Below, one piece after another: positions 45,542 through 56,431 of a stretch of DNA of 64,000 nucleotides. Each line of letters opens with the position of its first letter. Position 1 is the first letter of the stretch. Source of the stretch: Undibacterium piscinae (GTDB taxonomy: Bacteria; Pseudomonadota; Gammaproteobacteria; Burkholderiales; Burkholderiaceae_D); the NCBI GenBank assembly GCA_003970805.2, contig CP051152.1:4092001-4156000 (forward strand), given 5' to 3'. Position numbers and translations under genes: made by a program. The notes under the pieces were generated by a model. It was not told where the DNA came from. It was given only the letters and a program-made list of their open reading frames with translations, and ran no database searches.

Positions 45542-46288
45542 ATGAGTTTTATCGTCATTATTCCCGCTAGGATGGCGTCGAGTCGCCTGCCGAATAAGCC
45601 TCTGGCTGATCTGGGCGGTAAGCCCATGGTGGTACGCACCGCTGAGCGGGCGCTGTTGTCGGGCGCTAGCCAGATCATGGTGGCGACTGATCATGCCGAT
45701 ATTCTTGCCGCCTGTGAAACGCATGGCATTCCTGCCTGCATGACACGTGCCGATCACCCTTCCGGGACCGATAGAATTGCCGAAGTTGCCGCAGCCATGG
45801 GTCTGGCAGACGATGCGGTGGTGGTCAACGTGCAGGGCGATGAACCTTTGATTGATCCGGCCCTGATCGCCGCAACTGCGGCATTAGTGAGCGCTAGCGT
45901 ACCGATGGCGACTGCCGCCCATGCTTTGCATGAAGTGCAGGATGTGTTTAACCCCAATGTCGTTAAGGTGGTGCTGGATAAGGCCGGGCGCGCCATGTAT
46001 TTTTCGCGCGCAACCATCCCTTGGCATCGCGATGCTTTCGCACTGGCCAAGGATGTGTTGCCTGCCGGCTATGCCCCATTGCGGCATATAGGTTTGTATG
46101 CATATCGCAACGATTTCCTGCAATCCTATCCTTTGCTGGAAATCTCACCGGTCGAGCAAATCGAGGCTCTGGAGCAATTGCGCGTGCTATGGAATGGTCA
46201 TGCGATTGCGGTCCATGTGAGTGATGCCAGCCCTGCACCAGGAGTCGATACGCAGGAAGATTTAGATAGGGTAAGGCAGTTTTATTGA
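45542..46288 (+). CDS. kdsB: 3-deoxy-manno-octulosonate cytidylyltransferase
   Basis: Activates KDO as CMP-KDO for the lipopolysaccharide core. The 248-residue product starts with [20 protein letters not shown], the nucleotide-binding motif, and has [33 protein letters not shown] and [21 protein letters not shown]. All are KdsB hallmarks. It lies 4 bp after the Trm112-like gene in the same operon. Confidence 0.95.
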   Translation: MSFIVIIPARMASSRLPNKPLADLGGKPMVVRTAERALLSGASQIMVATDHADILAACETHGIPACMTRADHPSGTDRIAEVAAAMGLADDAVVVNVQGDEPLIDPALIAATAALVSASVPMATAAHALHEVQDVFNPNVVKVVLDKAGRAMYFSRATIPWHRDAFALAKDVLPAGYAPLRHIGLYAYRNDFLQSYPLLEISPVEQIEALEQLRVLWNGHAIAVHVSDASPAPGVDTQEDLDRVRQFY

Positions 46289-46552
46289 AGTGCCGACCGG
46301 TAATTTCACGCAAAATCGCCTGATATCGTTGCATATCGATGCAATAGCGTGACAAAGCATCAATAAACTAAAAATCTGTGGTAAGTTTCGTGAAAAGATT
46401 CTGTGATATTACTAGTGCAAAATAAAATAAATAATAAAAAAGAGTCATTAGAAATATCAAATGAAATATCAAATCAAGTAATTGGCATGTTGATAAAATG
46501 GTCGTTTTATTTGCCAGCTTATCATTAGGCATGCACGCAAAAATTTAAATAA

Positions 46553-47233
<681 letters not shown>

Positions 47234-47243
47234 ACCAAAAACT

Positions 47244-47272
47244 AAAGCGGACGTAAATGTCCGCTTTTTTTT
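47244..47272 (+). terminator. Terminator after adk
   Basis: AAAGCGGAC pairs with GTCCGCTTT, followed by a run of T. Confidence 0.93.
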
Positions 47273-47467
47273 CGCCAAAATGTTTGCAAAAAAGATTTTC
47301 AGTTCTTCAATTCCCTGATGTCAGCAGCCGAGCCTGGCTCTATTGCAATAAGTCGCACTAAGTTGCACTAAGGCTCCATCCGTAGGGGCGGCGTAATCAG
47401 ACGGAAGTAAGTTTTCTTGTGTTACATCTTAGGGCATGGGCTGGTAGCGCCAAGTAATTTGTTCTTG

Positions 47468-47558
47468 GGTCGTTGTTATTGTTTGTTGTTATTGAGTTGT
47501 TATTGGGTTGTTATTGGGTTGTTGTTATTGTGTTATTGTTGTTGTATTACTTCGTCGC
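47468..47558 (+). repeat. GT/TA-rich degenerate repeat upstream of hppA
   Basis: Repeated GTTATTG and GTTGTTATTG blocks, about eight in 90 bp, with almost no C on the plus strand. It lies 70-160 bp before the hppA start. The strand asymmetry resembles a slippage-prone or unpaired region; the role is unknown. Confidence 0.75.
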
Positions 47559-47625
47559 TTTGTATCTTCAGGCTTTTCTGGCATTACCCATGCAAGAGGA
47601 AGCCATCACAATAGGAGGATTCAAC

Positions 47626-49788
47626 ATGGTAGCTAGTCTTTGGTTTGTTGTCGCCTGCGGATTGATTGCCGTCATTTATGGCTTGATGTCACGTAGCTGG
47701 ATATTAAAACAGGATGCCGGAAATGCGCGCATGCAAGAAATTGCCAAGGCGATACAGGAGGGCGCTGCCGCCTATCTTGCCCGCCAGTATAAAACCATCG
47801 CTATCGTCGGCATGGTCTTGTTCATCGCGATCTGGGCTTTGCCTGGCTTGGGGGCGCTGCCTGCAATGGGCTTTTTGACCGGCGCGGTATTGTCCGGAGC
47901 TTGTGGCTTTATAGGGATGAACGTCTCGGTAAGGGCCAATGTCCGAACTGCGCAGGCTGCGACTAAAGGGATGAATCAGGCGCTTGATGTGGCATTCCGG
48001 GGCGGTGCGATCACGGGGATGCTGGTGGTTGGCCTGGGTTTGCTCGGTGTCACTGGATTTTATTGGATGCTGATGGCATCTGCACCGCTCGGCTTGGGCC
48101 ATACGGTGACCGAGCATGATGTGATTAAACCTCTAATTGGCCTGGCGTTTGGCGCATCGCTGATTTCAATTTTTGCGCGTCTGGGTGGAGGCATCTTCAC
48201 TAAGGGGGCTGATGTCGGTGCCGATCTGGTTGGTAAGGTCGAGGCCGGCATTCCCGAGGATGATCCGCGCAATCCTGCCGTGATTGCCGATAACGTCGGT
48301 GATAATGTCGGTGATTGTGCCGGTATGGCAGCCGATTTGTTTGAAACGTATGTGGTGACCCTGATCGCCACGATGCTGTTAGGCGCATTGATGATTACCA
48401 AGGCGACTACCGCGGCAATTATGTATCCGTTGCTATTGGGCGCGGTATCTATCCCCGCCTCCATCATCGGTTGCTCTATGGTGAAACACACCCCTGGCAA
48501 GAAAATCATGTCAGCCTTATACACGGGCTTATGGTGGGCGGCCGGCTTGTCCCTGATAGGTTTTGCAGTCGTTACCTGGATGCTGCTGCCGGAGAATATG
48601 CGTATTCCTATGATGGGTTCGGCGGTGGTCGGGATTGTCTTGACCGGTCTGATGGTCTATATCACCGAATACTATACGGGCACCGATTTTAAGCCGGTGC
48701 GGCATATTGCCGAGGCATCCACTACCGGTCACGGAACCAACATCATTGCCGGACTTGGCGTATCAATGAAATCGACCGCCTATCCTGTGCTGGCGGTGTG
48801 TGCCGCGATTCTGGTTTCTTATCAGCTTGGACAAATGTGTGATGCCGGCCTATACGGCATCGCGATCGCCGCCACCTCTATGCTGTCTATGGCCGGTATT
48901 GTCGTTGCGCTCGACGCTTATGGGCCGATTACCGATAATGCCGGCGGTATTGCCGAAATGTCTGGCATGCCGGAATCGGTGCGCGCCATTACCGATCCGC
49001 TCGATGCGGTCGGCAATACCACCAAAGCGGTAACCAAAGGCTATGCTATCGGTTCCGCCGGTTTGGCCGCGCTGGTGTTGTTTGCCGATTACACGCATGC
49101 CTTATCGTCCGTTGGCTTGCAGGTGTCGTTTGAATTGTCCGACCCTAAGGTAATCGTCGGCTTGTTTATCGGCGGCCTGATTCCCTATCTGTTTGGTGCC
49201 ATGGCGATGGAAGCGGTTGGTCGTGCCGCTGGCGCGGTAGTCGTAGAGGTGCGCCGTCAATTCCGTGATATCAAAGGAATTATGGATGGTACTGGCAAGC
49301 CAGAATACGATAAGGCGGTTGATATGCTGACCGCTTCCGCGATCAGGGAAATGATCGTTCCTTCGCTGTTGCCGGTAGTGGTGCCGATTATCGTTGGCCT
49401 TGCGCTTGGGCCTGCCGCTTTGGGCGGTATGCTGATGGGCACTATCATCACCGGCTTGTTTGTGGCCATTTCCATGACTACCGGTGGCGGTGCCTGGGAT
49501 AATGCCAAAAAATATATCGAAGACGGTCATTTTGGCGGTAAGGGTTCGGAAGCCCATAAGGCTGCAGTGACGGGCGATACGGTTGGTGATCCTTACAAGG
49601 ACACCGCTGGTCCTGCAGTTAATCCTTTAATCAAGATCATTAATATCGTGGCATTGTTATTGGTTCCCTTGTTTCCATTATTGCCTTGGACTGCAGCACA
49701 GAATGTCGCTGCACCGCATGTTGAAGCTCCTGCAGCTGTCATATTTGTTCCTGCCATGGCTCCTGCGACTGCCATGCCTGCCAAGTAA
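47626..49788 (+). CDS. hppA: Membrane-bound proton-translocating pyrophosphatase, K+-independent type
   Basis: Integral membrane pump of about 720 residues that couples pyrophosphate hydrolysis to H+ transport. The catalytic loop includes [20 protein letters not shown] and [20 protein letters not shown]; later motifs are [11 protein letters not shown] and [15 protein letters not shown]. Lysine in [14 protein letters not shown] (instead of alanine) is the known marker of K+-independent enzymes. The ATG at 47626 sits behind a perfect AGGAGG; the upstream frame runs through the GT repeat and is rejected as a start. Confidence 0.95.
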   Translation: MVASLWFVVACGLIAVIYGLMSRSWILKQDAGNARMQEIAKAIQEGAAAYLARQYKTIAIVGMVLFIAIWALPGLGALPAMGFLTGAVLSGACGFIGMNVSVRANVRTAQAATKGMNQALDVAFRGGAITGMLVVGLGLLGVTGFYWMLMASAPLGLGHTVTEHDVIKPLIGLAFGASLISIFARLGGGIFTKGADVGADLVGKVEAGIPEDDPRNPAVIADNVGDNVGDCAGMAADLFETYVVTLIATMLLGALMITKATTAAIMYPLLLGAVSIPASIIGCSMVKHTPGKKIMSALYTGLWWAAGLSLIGFAVVTWMLLPENMRIPMMGSAVVGIVLTGLMVYITEYYTGTDFKPVRHIAEASTTGHGTNIIAGLGVSMKSTAYPVLAVCAAILVSYQLGQMCDAGLYGIAIAATSMLSMAGIVVALDAYGPITDNAGGIAEMSGMPESVRAITDPLDAVGNTTKAVTKGYAIGSAGLAALVLFADYTHALSSVGLQVSFELSDPKVIVGLFIGGLIPYLFGAMAMEAVGRAAGAVVVEVRRQFRDIKGIMDGTGKPEYDKAVDMLTASAIREMIVPSLLPVVVPIIVGLALGPAALGGMLMGTIITGLFVAISMTTGGGAWDNAKKYIEDGHFGGKGSEAHKAAVTGDTVGDPYKDTAGPAVNPLIKIINIVALLLVPLFPLLPWTAAQNVAAPHVEAPAAVIFVPAMAPATAMPAK

Positions 49789-49820
49789 GAAATGCCAAGT
49801 AAGAAACAGCTAGATCATCT

Positions 49821-49849
49821 AAAAAGGTAGCTCCGGCTGCCTTTTTTTA
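49821..49849 (+). terminator. Terminator after hppA
   Basis: AAAAAGGTAGC pairs with GCTGCCTTTTT around TCCG, followed by T run. Confidence 0.88.
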
Positions 49850-49888
49850 TTCCTGGGCTAAGAAATTGGTTACAATATAGAAGATGTT

Positions 49889-49904
49889 ACGTTTACGTAA
49901 ACGT
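49889..49904. promoter_or_regulatory. Perfect 16-bp palindrome upstream of the SDR gene (candidate operator)
   Basis: ACGTTTACGTAAACGT is a perfect inverted repeat 76 bp before the SDR start. It resembles operators of MerR-type LiuR regulators of branched-chain amino acid and fatty acid breakdown, recalled from general knowledge; no regulator gene is nearby. Confidence 0.6.
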
Positions 49905-49979
49905 CATACTGGTTTGACTGGTAAGTGGGTATGATTGCGCAAACCAAGCGATAGACTTAATTCCGAAAGAGACAGAAAA

Positions 49980-50738
49980 ATGCAAATTCAAAATAATGTT
50001 TTTATCATTACCGGTGGTGCATCAGGTTTAGGCGCAGCGAGCGCACGTATGATTGTTGCCAATGGCGGCAAAGTCGTATTGGCTGACGTGCAATTGGAGT
50101 TGGGCGAAAAACTGGCGGCTGAATTAGGCGCTAAGTTTGTCAAGTGCGATGTCACTTCAGAAGCCGACGGCAAGGCCGTGGTAGCGGCTGCTAACGATTT
50201 AGGTACATTGCGCGGCTTAATCAATTGCGCCGGTGTTGCGCCTGCAGTCAAAACGGTAGGGAAAGATGGCGCGCATCCGCTTGATGTGTTTCAGCGCACA
50301 GTCAACATCAATCTGGTCGGCACCTTCAATATGGCGCGCCTGGCTGCTGAAGCAATGGGTAAAACCGAAGCTACCAGCGACAGTGAGCGTGGCATTATCA
50401 TTAATACGGCATCGGTTGCCGCTTATGACGGACAGATGGGGCAGGCTGCCTATGCGTCGTCCAAGGCAGCGGTAGTTGGTTTAACCTTGCCTATGGCGCG
50501 CGATTTGTCACGTAACGGCATACGCGTCATGACCATCGCGCCGGGAATTTTCGAAACACCTATGTTGCTGGGTATGCCGCAAGAGGTGCAGGACGCTTTG
50601 GGTAAGATGGTTCCGTTCCCATCCCGCCTCGGCAAACCAGATGAGTATGCGCATTTGGCCAAGGCTATTATCGAAAATGTGATGCTCAACGGTGAGACTA
50701 TCCGTCTCGATGGTGCGATACGCATGCAGCCAAAATAA
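49980..50738 (+). CDS. Short-chain dehydrogenase, 3-hydroxyacyl-CoA dehydrogenase type II-like
   Basis: A 252-residue NAD(P)-dependent SDR enzyme. The cofactor motif is ITGGASGLGAASARMIV with D after VVLAD suggesting NAD; the active site is in IINTASVAAYDGQMGQAAYA, then SSKAAVVGLTLPMARDL (Ser, Tyr, Lys). The TRP/APGIFETP segment and overall sequence match 3-hydroxy-2-methylbutyryl-CoA/3-hydroxyacyl-CoA dehydrogenases of isoleucine and fatty acid breakdown. The LiuR-like palindrome upstream supports that role. Start ATG at 49980 follows GAAAGAGA. Confidence 0.85.
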   Translation: MQIQNNVFIITGGASGLGAASARMIVANGGKVVLADVQLELGEKLAAELGAKFVKCDVTSEADGKAVVAAANDLGTLRGLINCAGVAPAVKTVGKDGAHPLDVFQRTVNINLVGTFNMARLAAEAMGKTEATSDSERGIIINTASVAAYDGQMGQAAYASSKAAVVGLTLPMARDLSRNGIRVMTIAPGIFETPMLLGMPQEVQDALGKMVPFPSRLGKPDEYAHLAKAIIENVMLNGETIRLDGAIRMQPK

Positions 50739-50854
50739 TTATGTTGTAATTTGTTATGCGATATAGGAAATCCCGTCTTGTCGCATGACATTTTTATAGC
50801 GTGCTTATACACTAGGACAGACAAGATGTTTGTCCTTTTTTATTTGTGGGCGCA

Positions 50855-52039
50855 ATGATAAACAATAGCAAAACAGGACTGATACTCACCGGTGGTGGTG
50901 CGCGAGCGGCCTATCAAGTCGGTGTATTGAAGGCGATTTCCGGAATTTTGCTGGAAGAGGGCTGGAACGAAAAAGATAACCCTTTCGGCATTATCTGCGG
51001 AACTTCTGCCGGTGCGATCAACGCCACCGCCTTGGCATGCCGCTGCGATCATTTTAACGAAGCGGTCTCCAGCATACTTCATGTGTGGGAGAATTTTGAG
51101 GCGGCTCAGGTGTATCGGGCCGATTCTTTCGGGGTCATACGATCGGGCGCGCGCTGGTTGTCGCTCATGTCATTCGGCTGGCTGTTGAATAAGTGGCGTA
51201 AAACTCCTCCGACATCACTGTTGGATAATTCACCTTTGGCTGCCTTGCTGACCCGCTTGCTCGATCTCGATAGGCTAGATCAGACTTTGGCTAACGGCGC
51301 CTTGCATGCCCTGGCTGTTACGGCCTCATCCTATACTGCGGGGCATCACCTGACCTTTTATCAAACCTTGGCCGATATTGCGCCGTGGGTCAGAAGTCAG
51401 CGCTTATCTCAACGTGACTTTATCGGGGTGCAGCATTTGCTGGCATCTTCCGCGATTCCTTTTATCTTTCCGTCGATCCCGCTCAACTGGGGCGGGCGGC
51501 TGGAGTATTGCGGCGATGGCTCCATGCGTCAGTTGGCGCCGATTTCTCCCGCAATACATCTTGGCGCAGAAAAAGTCTTGATTGTCGGAGCGGGGCGACT
51601 GACAGAACCGGCGCATCAACAAACGGAGAACGCCCAATATCCGAGTTTTGCGCAGATCGCCGGTCATGCCATGTCGAGTATTTTTCTGGATAGTCTGGCG
51701 GTGGATATTGAGCGTTTGACGCGGATTAATAAAACTTTGTCCATGCTGCCGCCAGATCTATTGGAAAAAACTCCGTTGAAGCCGGTAGATATTTTAGTCA
51801 TCGCCCCCTCAGAGCGATTAGATGAGATTGCCAGTCGGCATATCAATAGTTTGCCATTGCCGGTAAGGACCATGCTGGGCGGCATAGGGGCAACCGAAGC
51901 AAGGGGCGCTGGGCTGGCCTCCTATTTACTGTTTGAGTCGAGTTATACGAGGGAATTGATCGAATTGGGAGTTAAAGACACCATGGCAATGCGCGAGCAA
52001 GTATGTGAATTTTTCGCTGATAAGGCAAAAAAACAGTGA
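50855..52039 (+). CDS. Patatin-like phospholipase
   Basis: A 394-residue lipid acyl hydrolase. The oxyanion-hole motif [20 protein letters not shown] is followed by the nucleophile elbow [16 protein letters not shown] (GTSAG, about residue 57). The catalytic aspartate lies in [13 protein letters not shown], where DGS replaces the usual DGG or DGA. The C-terminal third is helical and less conserved. It is probably cytoplasmic because no signal peptide is seen. The ATG at 50855 is three codons after an alternative GTG. Confidence 0.88.
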   Translation: MINNSKTGLILTGGGARAAYQVGVLKAISGILLEEGWNEKDNPFGIICGTSAGAINATALACRCDHFNEAVSSILHVWENFEAAQVYRADSFGVIRSGARWLSLMSFGWLLNKWRKTPPTSLLDNSPLAALLTRLLDLDRLDQTLANGALHALAVTASSYTAGHHLTFYQTLADIAPWVRSQRLSQRDFIGVQHLLASSAIPFIFPSIPLNWGGRLEYCGDGSMRQLAPISPAIHLGAEKVLIVGAGRLTEPAHQQTENAQYPSFAQIAGHAMSSIFLDSLAVDIERLTRINKTLSMLPPDLLEKTPLKPVDILVIAPSERLDEIASRHINSLPLPVRTMLGGIGATEARGAGLASYLLFESSYTRELIELGVKDTMAMREQVCEFFADKAKKQ

Positions 52040-52131
52040 AATCTTGGCGTTTTTGATGTCAAAGGTTGATTCGCCGAACGCAAAACGTTACCCTATACAC
52101 CCTAGTATGTTTTTAAGACATTAAATCTGGT

Positions 52132-52497
52132 ATGCAAATGAAATCAATGGTATTTAAAAAATGGATCGCTTTTTTAATTTCGCTATTGATTGCAACAACG
52201 GTTTTTGCAAAAGGAAGTGCTGGTTATGAATCAATCAGTGCTGCTGACCTGCCAAAGGAGGCACGAGCTACCTTGGTGCTCATTAAGCAGTCAGGTCCGT
52301 TTCCTTATGAGAAAGATGGTATTGTCTTTGGTAATTACGAGGCTCGCTTGCCCAAACAAAAACGGGGCTATTACCATGAATATACGGTTAAAACCCCTAG
52401 GGCAAAAAATCGAGGCATGCGGCGCATTATTTCAGGTGGTGAGCCGAGGACGTCGGGTGAATATTATTACACTGATGATCATTATGAGAGTTTTTAA
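52132..52497 (+). CDS. Secreted barnase-family ribonuclease
   Basis: A 121-residue exported ribonuclease-like protein. The signal peptide (WIAFLISLLIATTVFA, about residues 11-26) is followed by a barnase-type domain: ADLPKEARATLVLIKQSGPF, YEKDGIVFGNYEARLPKQKR. Catalytic residues are visible as E in YYHEYTVKTP, R in RGMRRIISGGEP and H in YTDDHYESF, the barnase Glu-Arg-His set. It should cut RNA outside the cell or in the periplasm. A barstar-like gene follows 52 bp later. Confidence 0.85.
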   Translation: MQMKSMVFKKWIAFLISLLIATTVFAKGSAGYESISAADLPKEARATLVLIKQSGPFPYEKDGIVFGNYEARLPKQKRGYYHEYTVKTPRAKNRGMRRIISGGEPRTSGEYYYTDDHYESF

Positions 52498-52549
52498 AAA
52501 AATACGGGAATAAGTTCATTATCGATACTATGCTGCAGACGGAGCCTTC

Positions 52550-52978
52550 ATGACCATAAATCCATCAACCGAAGGGGACGTAAGCTTGCTGGAAACGGTT
52601 ACGCCTAATGTGGTTCAATCGATCCGCGCTTTTCGTGTTCCCGAATTGCAGGCCGAAGCGATTAAGTCAGGACAGCATTTTTTGTATGCTTACTGCCTCG
52701 AAGCGACCACTAAGCAGCAAGTGCTGGGGAAAATCGCGTCTTCCTTTGGCTTCCCGAAACAAATGTGTAAAAATTTCGATGCCTTGTCGGATTGCCTGAC
52801 CGATCTTATCTGTAAAGCCGGGCCGCAGCCAGGGTTTGTCGTGGTACTCGAGCAATTGCCCAATACCGCTAAGTTTGACAAAGAGGCGCGTGAGATATTA
52901 TTGGATGTATTTCGCGATGCAGCTGAGTTTTGGGCAGAAAAAAAAGTGGCATTTAGGGTATTTTACTCGTTCGAGTGA
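52550..52978 (+). CDS. Barstar-family ribonuclease inhibitor
   Basis: A 142-residue protein with the barstar fold: YAYCLEATTKQQVLGKIASS and FPKQMCKNFDALSDCLTDLI, which carries the Asp/Glu-rich face that plugs the barnase active site, and FRDAAEFWAEKKVAFRVFYS. It has no signal peptide and would protect the cytoplasm from the upstream ribonuclease. The extra 35 N-terminal residues are not conserved in barstars. The two genes form a secreted RNase/immunity pair. Confidence 0.85.
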   Translation: MTINPSTEGDVSLLETVTPNVVQSIRAFRVPELQAEAIKSGQHFLYAYCLEATTKQQVLGKIASSFGFPKQMCKNFDALSDCLTDLICKAGPQPGFVVVLEQLPNTAKFDKEAREILLDVFRDAAEFWAEKKVAFRVFYSFE

Positions 52979-53068
52979 TTAATTATTAGCTTAGCGTATG
53001 GCGTGCCGACTTAGACAGGTCGGCATTTTTATTTGAGAATTAGGCGTGGACACAGGTACAATGCGGCA

Positions 53069-53677
53069 ATGAAAAGGATAGTCATATTAATTTCTGGTCG
53101 TGGCAGCAATATGCAAGCCATCGTTCAGGCAGCAAAAATAGAGCAGTGGCCGGCAGAAATCGTTGCGGTGATCAGTAATCGTAACGACGCTGCTGGTTTG
53201 GAATATGCAAGCAGTATGGGCATTCCCACATCTGTGGTTGTCAGCAAAAATTTCCCTACGCGTGAAGCGTTTGATGCAGTGCTTCAAGCGACAATAGACA
53301 GTTACTCCCCCGATCTTGTTGTGTTGGCTGGTTTTATGCGCATCTTAAGCGCAAGCTTTGTTCAGCATTACACAAATCGGATCATGAATATCCATCCATC
53401 ATTGCTGCCTAGTTTTGTTGGTATGGCGACGCATAAGCAGGCGCTCGATGCCGGCGTGAAGCTGCATGGTATTACTGTCCATTTCGTCACTCCTGAGTTA
53501 GATCACGGGCCAATTATCGATCAGGTTGCAGTCAAGGTACTTGCCACTGATACCGAAGAGAGTTTGGCGCAAAGGCTGTTGATTCAGGAGCATATCGCTT
53601 ACCCTCGCGCCGTGCGTTGGTTCATCGAAGGTAAGCTAAAAATTGAAGGCAATCGTGTCGATGTCGATACTGATTAA
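53069..53677 (+). CDS. purN: Phosphoribosylglycinamide formyltransferase, folate-dependent
   Basis: Transfers a formyl group from 10-formyl-THF to GAR in purine synthesis. The 202-residue product begins MKRIVILISGRGSNMQAIVQ. The active site shows NIHPSLLPSFVGMATHKQAL (Asn, His) and the aspartate in HFVTPELDHGPIIDQ. It is an alternative to PurT at 13-14 kb. The ATG at 53069 is chosen; the longer frame from 53033 lacks family support. It precedes the rsmB-type gene by 33 bp. Confidence 0.95.
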   Translation: MKRIVILISGRGSNMQAIVQAAKIEQWPAEIVAVISNRNDAAGLEYASSMGIPTSVVVSKNFPTREAFDAVLQATIDSYSPDLVVLAGFMRILSASFVQHYTNRIMNIHPSLLPSFVGMATHKQALDAGVKLHGITVHFVTPELDHGPIIDQVAVKVLATDTEESLAQRLLIQEHIAYPRAVRWFIEGKLKIEGNRVDVDTD

Positions 53678-53709
53678 CGAATTAAAGAATGAATTAAGAA
53701 AGAAATACC

Positions 53710-54999
53710 ATGAGATTACCTCCAGCAATTGTCGGTCATACCGAAGAAGTCTTGCGCGAAATATTGCGATTTACCGGTCCTGCTGATGGCACCTTGTCAC
53801 GCTATTTTAGAGAGCATCCACGGTTGGGCGGCAGGGAGCGTGGCGTCATTGCTGAGGCGATCTACGGTCTGTTGCGCAATAAAAGTGTCTACACAAGTTT
53901 CTCTGAATCGGGTTCCGGTTCACCGATGCGCCGTCTTACTTTGCTTGGTCTGGCCGATGCCGCCGGTGTCGACGCTTTAGGCGGACTCACTGATGATGAG
54001 ATCGCTTGGCTGGAGCGTGTCATGCAGATCGACCGCGCACATTTACCGGTAGCAATGAAGTCAAATATGCCTGATTGGTTGTGGCAGAAGCTGGTGCATA
54101 AATTTGGCGAGACTGAGGCCTTGCAATTGGCCGAGTCGCTCAATATGCCAGCGGCTTTAGATTTAAGGGTCAATACCTTAAAAGGTAACCGTGAAGACGT
54201 TGTCACCACTTTAGCTCTGGCTCCGATTATTGCTGAGCCTACGCCTTATTCGGCAACCGGATTACGTATCAAGAAAAAACCGTCGATTCAAAACCTTCCT
54301 TTGTTCCAGGACGGTACGATAGAAGTGCAGGATGAAGGTAGTCAACTTCTGGCGCAATTGCTTGGCGCTAAGCGCGGTGAAATGGTGGCTGACTTTTGCG
54401 CGGGTGCCGGTGGTAAAACATTGGCATTAGGCGCATTTATGCGTAACACAGGTCGCTTATATGCTTTTGATATTTCAGAGAAGCGCTTGGCTAGACTGAA
54501 GCCGCGTCTGGCACGTAGCGGCCTTTCGAATGTACATCCGGTACTGATCGCCCATGAGCGCGATGCTAAAGTGAAGCGACTTGCCGGTAAGTTGGATAGA
54601 GTGCTGGTCGATGCGCCTTGCAGCGGCTTGGGTACGTTACGGCGTAACCCCGATGTGAAATGGCGTCAGACGCAAGCCGGTGTTGCCGAACTTAATGTGA
54701 AGCAGGCTGCCATTCTTGATAGCGCAGCGCGCTTGGTGAAGGCGGGCGGTCGTTTGGTCTATGCGACTTGTAGCGTATTGGACGAAGAAAATGATGATAT
54801 TGTCCAGGCCTTTTTGTTAACGCATCCTGATTTCAAATTAGTCCCTGCTTCGCAAGTACTTGCGGATCAGAAGATTGATCTTGAAATGGGCGATTACCTG
54901 AAACTCCTGCCTCATCTGCATCAAACGGATGGATTCTTTGCCGCGATTATGCAAAGAAATGCTCTTGTTGCGGAAGTCGTCGCAACTCCAGCAGAGTAA
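53710..54999 (+). CDS. RsmB/NOP-family 16S rRNA (cytosine-5) methyltransferase
   Basis: A 429-residue SAM-dependent RNA m5C methyltransferase. An N-terminal NusB-like helical region is followed by a PUA-like linker and the Rossmann core: VQDEGSQLLAQLLGAKRGEM, VADFCAGAGGKTLALGAFM, DAPCSGLGTLRRNPDVKW and YATCSVLDEENDDI. The two catalytic cysteines are in APCSG and ATCSV. It resembles RsmB more than RsmF, but 16S position 967 as target is inferred. Confidence 0.88.
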   Translation: MRLPPAIVGHTEEVLREILRFTGPADGTLSRYFREHPRLGGRERGVIAEAIYGLLRNKSVYTSFSESGSGSPMRRLTLLGLADAAGVDALGGLTDDEIAWLERVMQIDRAHLPVAMKSNMPDWLWQKLVHKFGETEALQLAESLNMPAALDLRVNTLKGNREDVVTTLALAPIIAEPTPYSATGLRIKKKPSIQNLPLFQDGTIEVQDEGSQLLAQLLGAKRGEMVADFCAGAGGKTLALGAFMRNTGRLYAFDISEKRLARLKPRLARSGLSNVHPVLIAHERDAKVKRLAGKLDRVLVDAPCSGLGTLRRNPDVKWRQTQAGVAELNVKQAAILDSAARLVKAGGRLVYATCSVLDEENDDIVQAFLLTHPDFKLVPASQVLADQKIDLEMGDYLKLLPHLHQTDGFFAAIMQRNALVAEVVATPAE

Positions 55000-55027
55000 T
55001 CATTCGATTTAACTACGTTAATTCTTT

Positions 55028-56354
55028 ATGAGTACACCCCTACTGGCAAAGTTATTGTCCGATTTGCTTGATGACTTGCAGACGCCGGATATCTTATGGC
55101 AAGTTGGAACGGTCCTGGTTTGCTTTGTATTGGCGTTATTGCTGTCTCGGCAGGTGAGAAAAAATTTTTTCATCGGTCGGGTCTTCTTCTGATGTCATTA
55201 AGCTAGGGGTGGAGAGTTTTGCCCCCGTGTTATTTCCGGGTTTTTGTCTGGCGTTTATTCTGCTTGCCAAAGTAATTCTTGGTAAATGGCAGCACACCAA
55301 TTTACTTAGCTTACTTTTTCCTATCATTGGATCGTTCGCACTGATTCGCTTTGTCTTGTATGTAGTCAGGCGAACCTTTGCGAAGGATGGCACGATAGGG
55401 AAAGTTCTTGCGCTTTTTGAAAAAGTATTCGTTGCTTTGGTGGTGTTCGGAGTGACGCTTTACTTTACCGGCTTGTGGCAAGAGTTGTCTTCCGCATTAG
55501 ATGACATTGTGCTTCCGCTGGGGCGCAACAAAATTTCCATTTTGGAAATTCTACAAGCACTCGCATCCGTTGTCGTCACCCTGATAGTCGCCATGTGGGC
55601 AAGTGCGGCACTGGAAGCACGCCTGATGCTGTTGCCTAGCATGCATATCTCTCTCAAGGTTGTACTTTCAAGATTGGGGCGTGGCGTCCTGATTTTAGCT
55701 GCCGTTTTGGCGAGTCTGACCATGGTCGGGATTGACTTGACTGTGCTATCCGTGTTTGGCGGCGCCTTGGGGGTTGGCCTTGGTTTGGGCTTACAAAAAA
55801 TCACTAGCAGCTATATTTCCGGCTTTATTATTCTGCTCGATAGAAGTGTATCGATAGGTGACATGATTTCAGTTGATAAGTTTAACGGTGAGATCACCGA
55901 TATCAAGACAAGGTACACGGTACTTAAGGGTTTGGATGGCGGAGAGTCAATTATTCCTAATGAGATGTTGGTTTCTAACCCCGTGCAGAACTATTCATTA
56001 ACGGACCGTTCCATCGTTATGACCACCGACCTCACCGTTTCTTATCATACGGACCTGGAAGCCTTATTGCCTTTGCTGATTGAGACCGTTGCCAGCGTGA
56101 ACCGGGTTTCCGTCGATAACGGACCATCGGCAAATCTGATCAGATTTGGCCCCGACGGGCTTGAGTTGAGGGTAGGGTTTTGGATTGCCGACCCGGAGAA
56201 TGGTCGATCAAATGTGCTTTCGGATGTAAATCGAGCGCTCTGGAAGACGTTGCAGGCCCATCAGATTGAATTGCCTTATCCTCAGCGGGTTGTGACGATG
56301 AATGATGCTGTCAGTAAAACAGAGATACCGATTGGAAAAAGCGTACAATGCTAG
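55028..56354 (+). CDS. MscS-family mechanosensitive channel, frameshifted
   Basis: A membrane protein of about 441 residues with at least five helices and the MscS core: GALGVGLGLGLQKITSSYIS, then FIILLDRSVSIGDMISVD and LVSNPVQNYSLTD. It probably releases solutes on osmotic downshift. The first 45 residues (MSTPLLAKLLSDLLDD to VRKN) are one frame away from the rest; removing one T from T6 at 55165-55170 joins them as KNFSSVGSSSDVIKLG. The Gly-Ala pore helix (GGALGVGLGLGL) is intact. Confidence 0.87.
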
Positions 56355-56431
56355 GGAAAACATTCTAATTTCTGGTCGACTATTTTTGCTTGTCCGTGTC
56401 GACGATGATTAACTATGGAGCACATGTTATT

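Noticed and set aside
47473..47625. N-terminal extension of the pyrophosphatase through the GT-rich repeat
   Set aside because: The frame is a Leu/Val-rich translation of a low-complexity tract; the ATG at 47626 has a perfect AGGAGG site and matches the family start.
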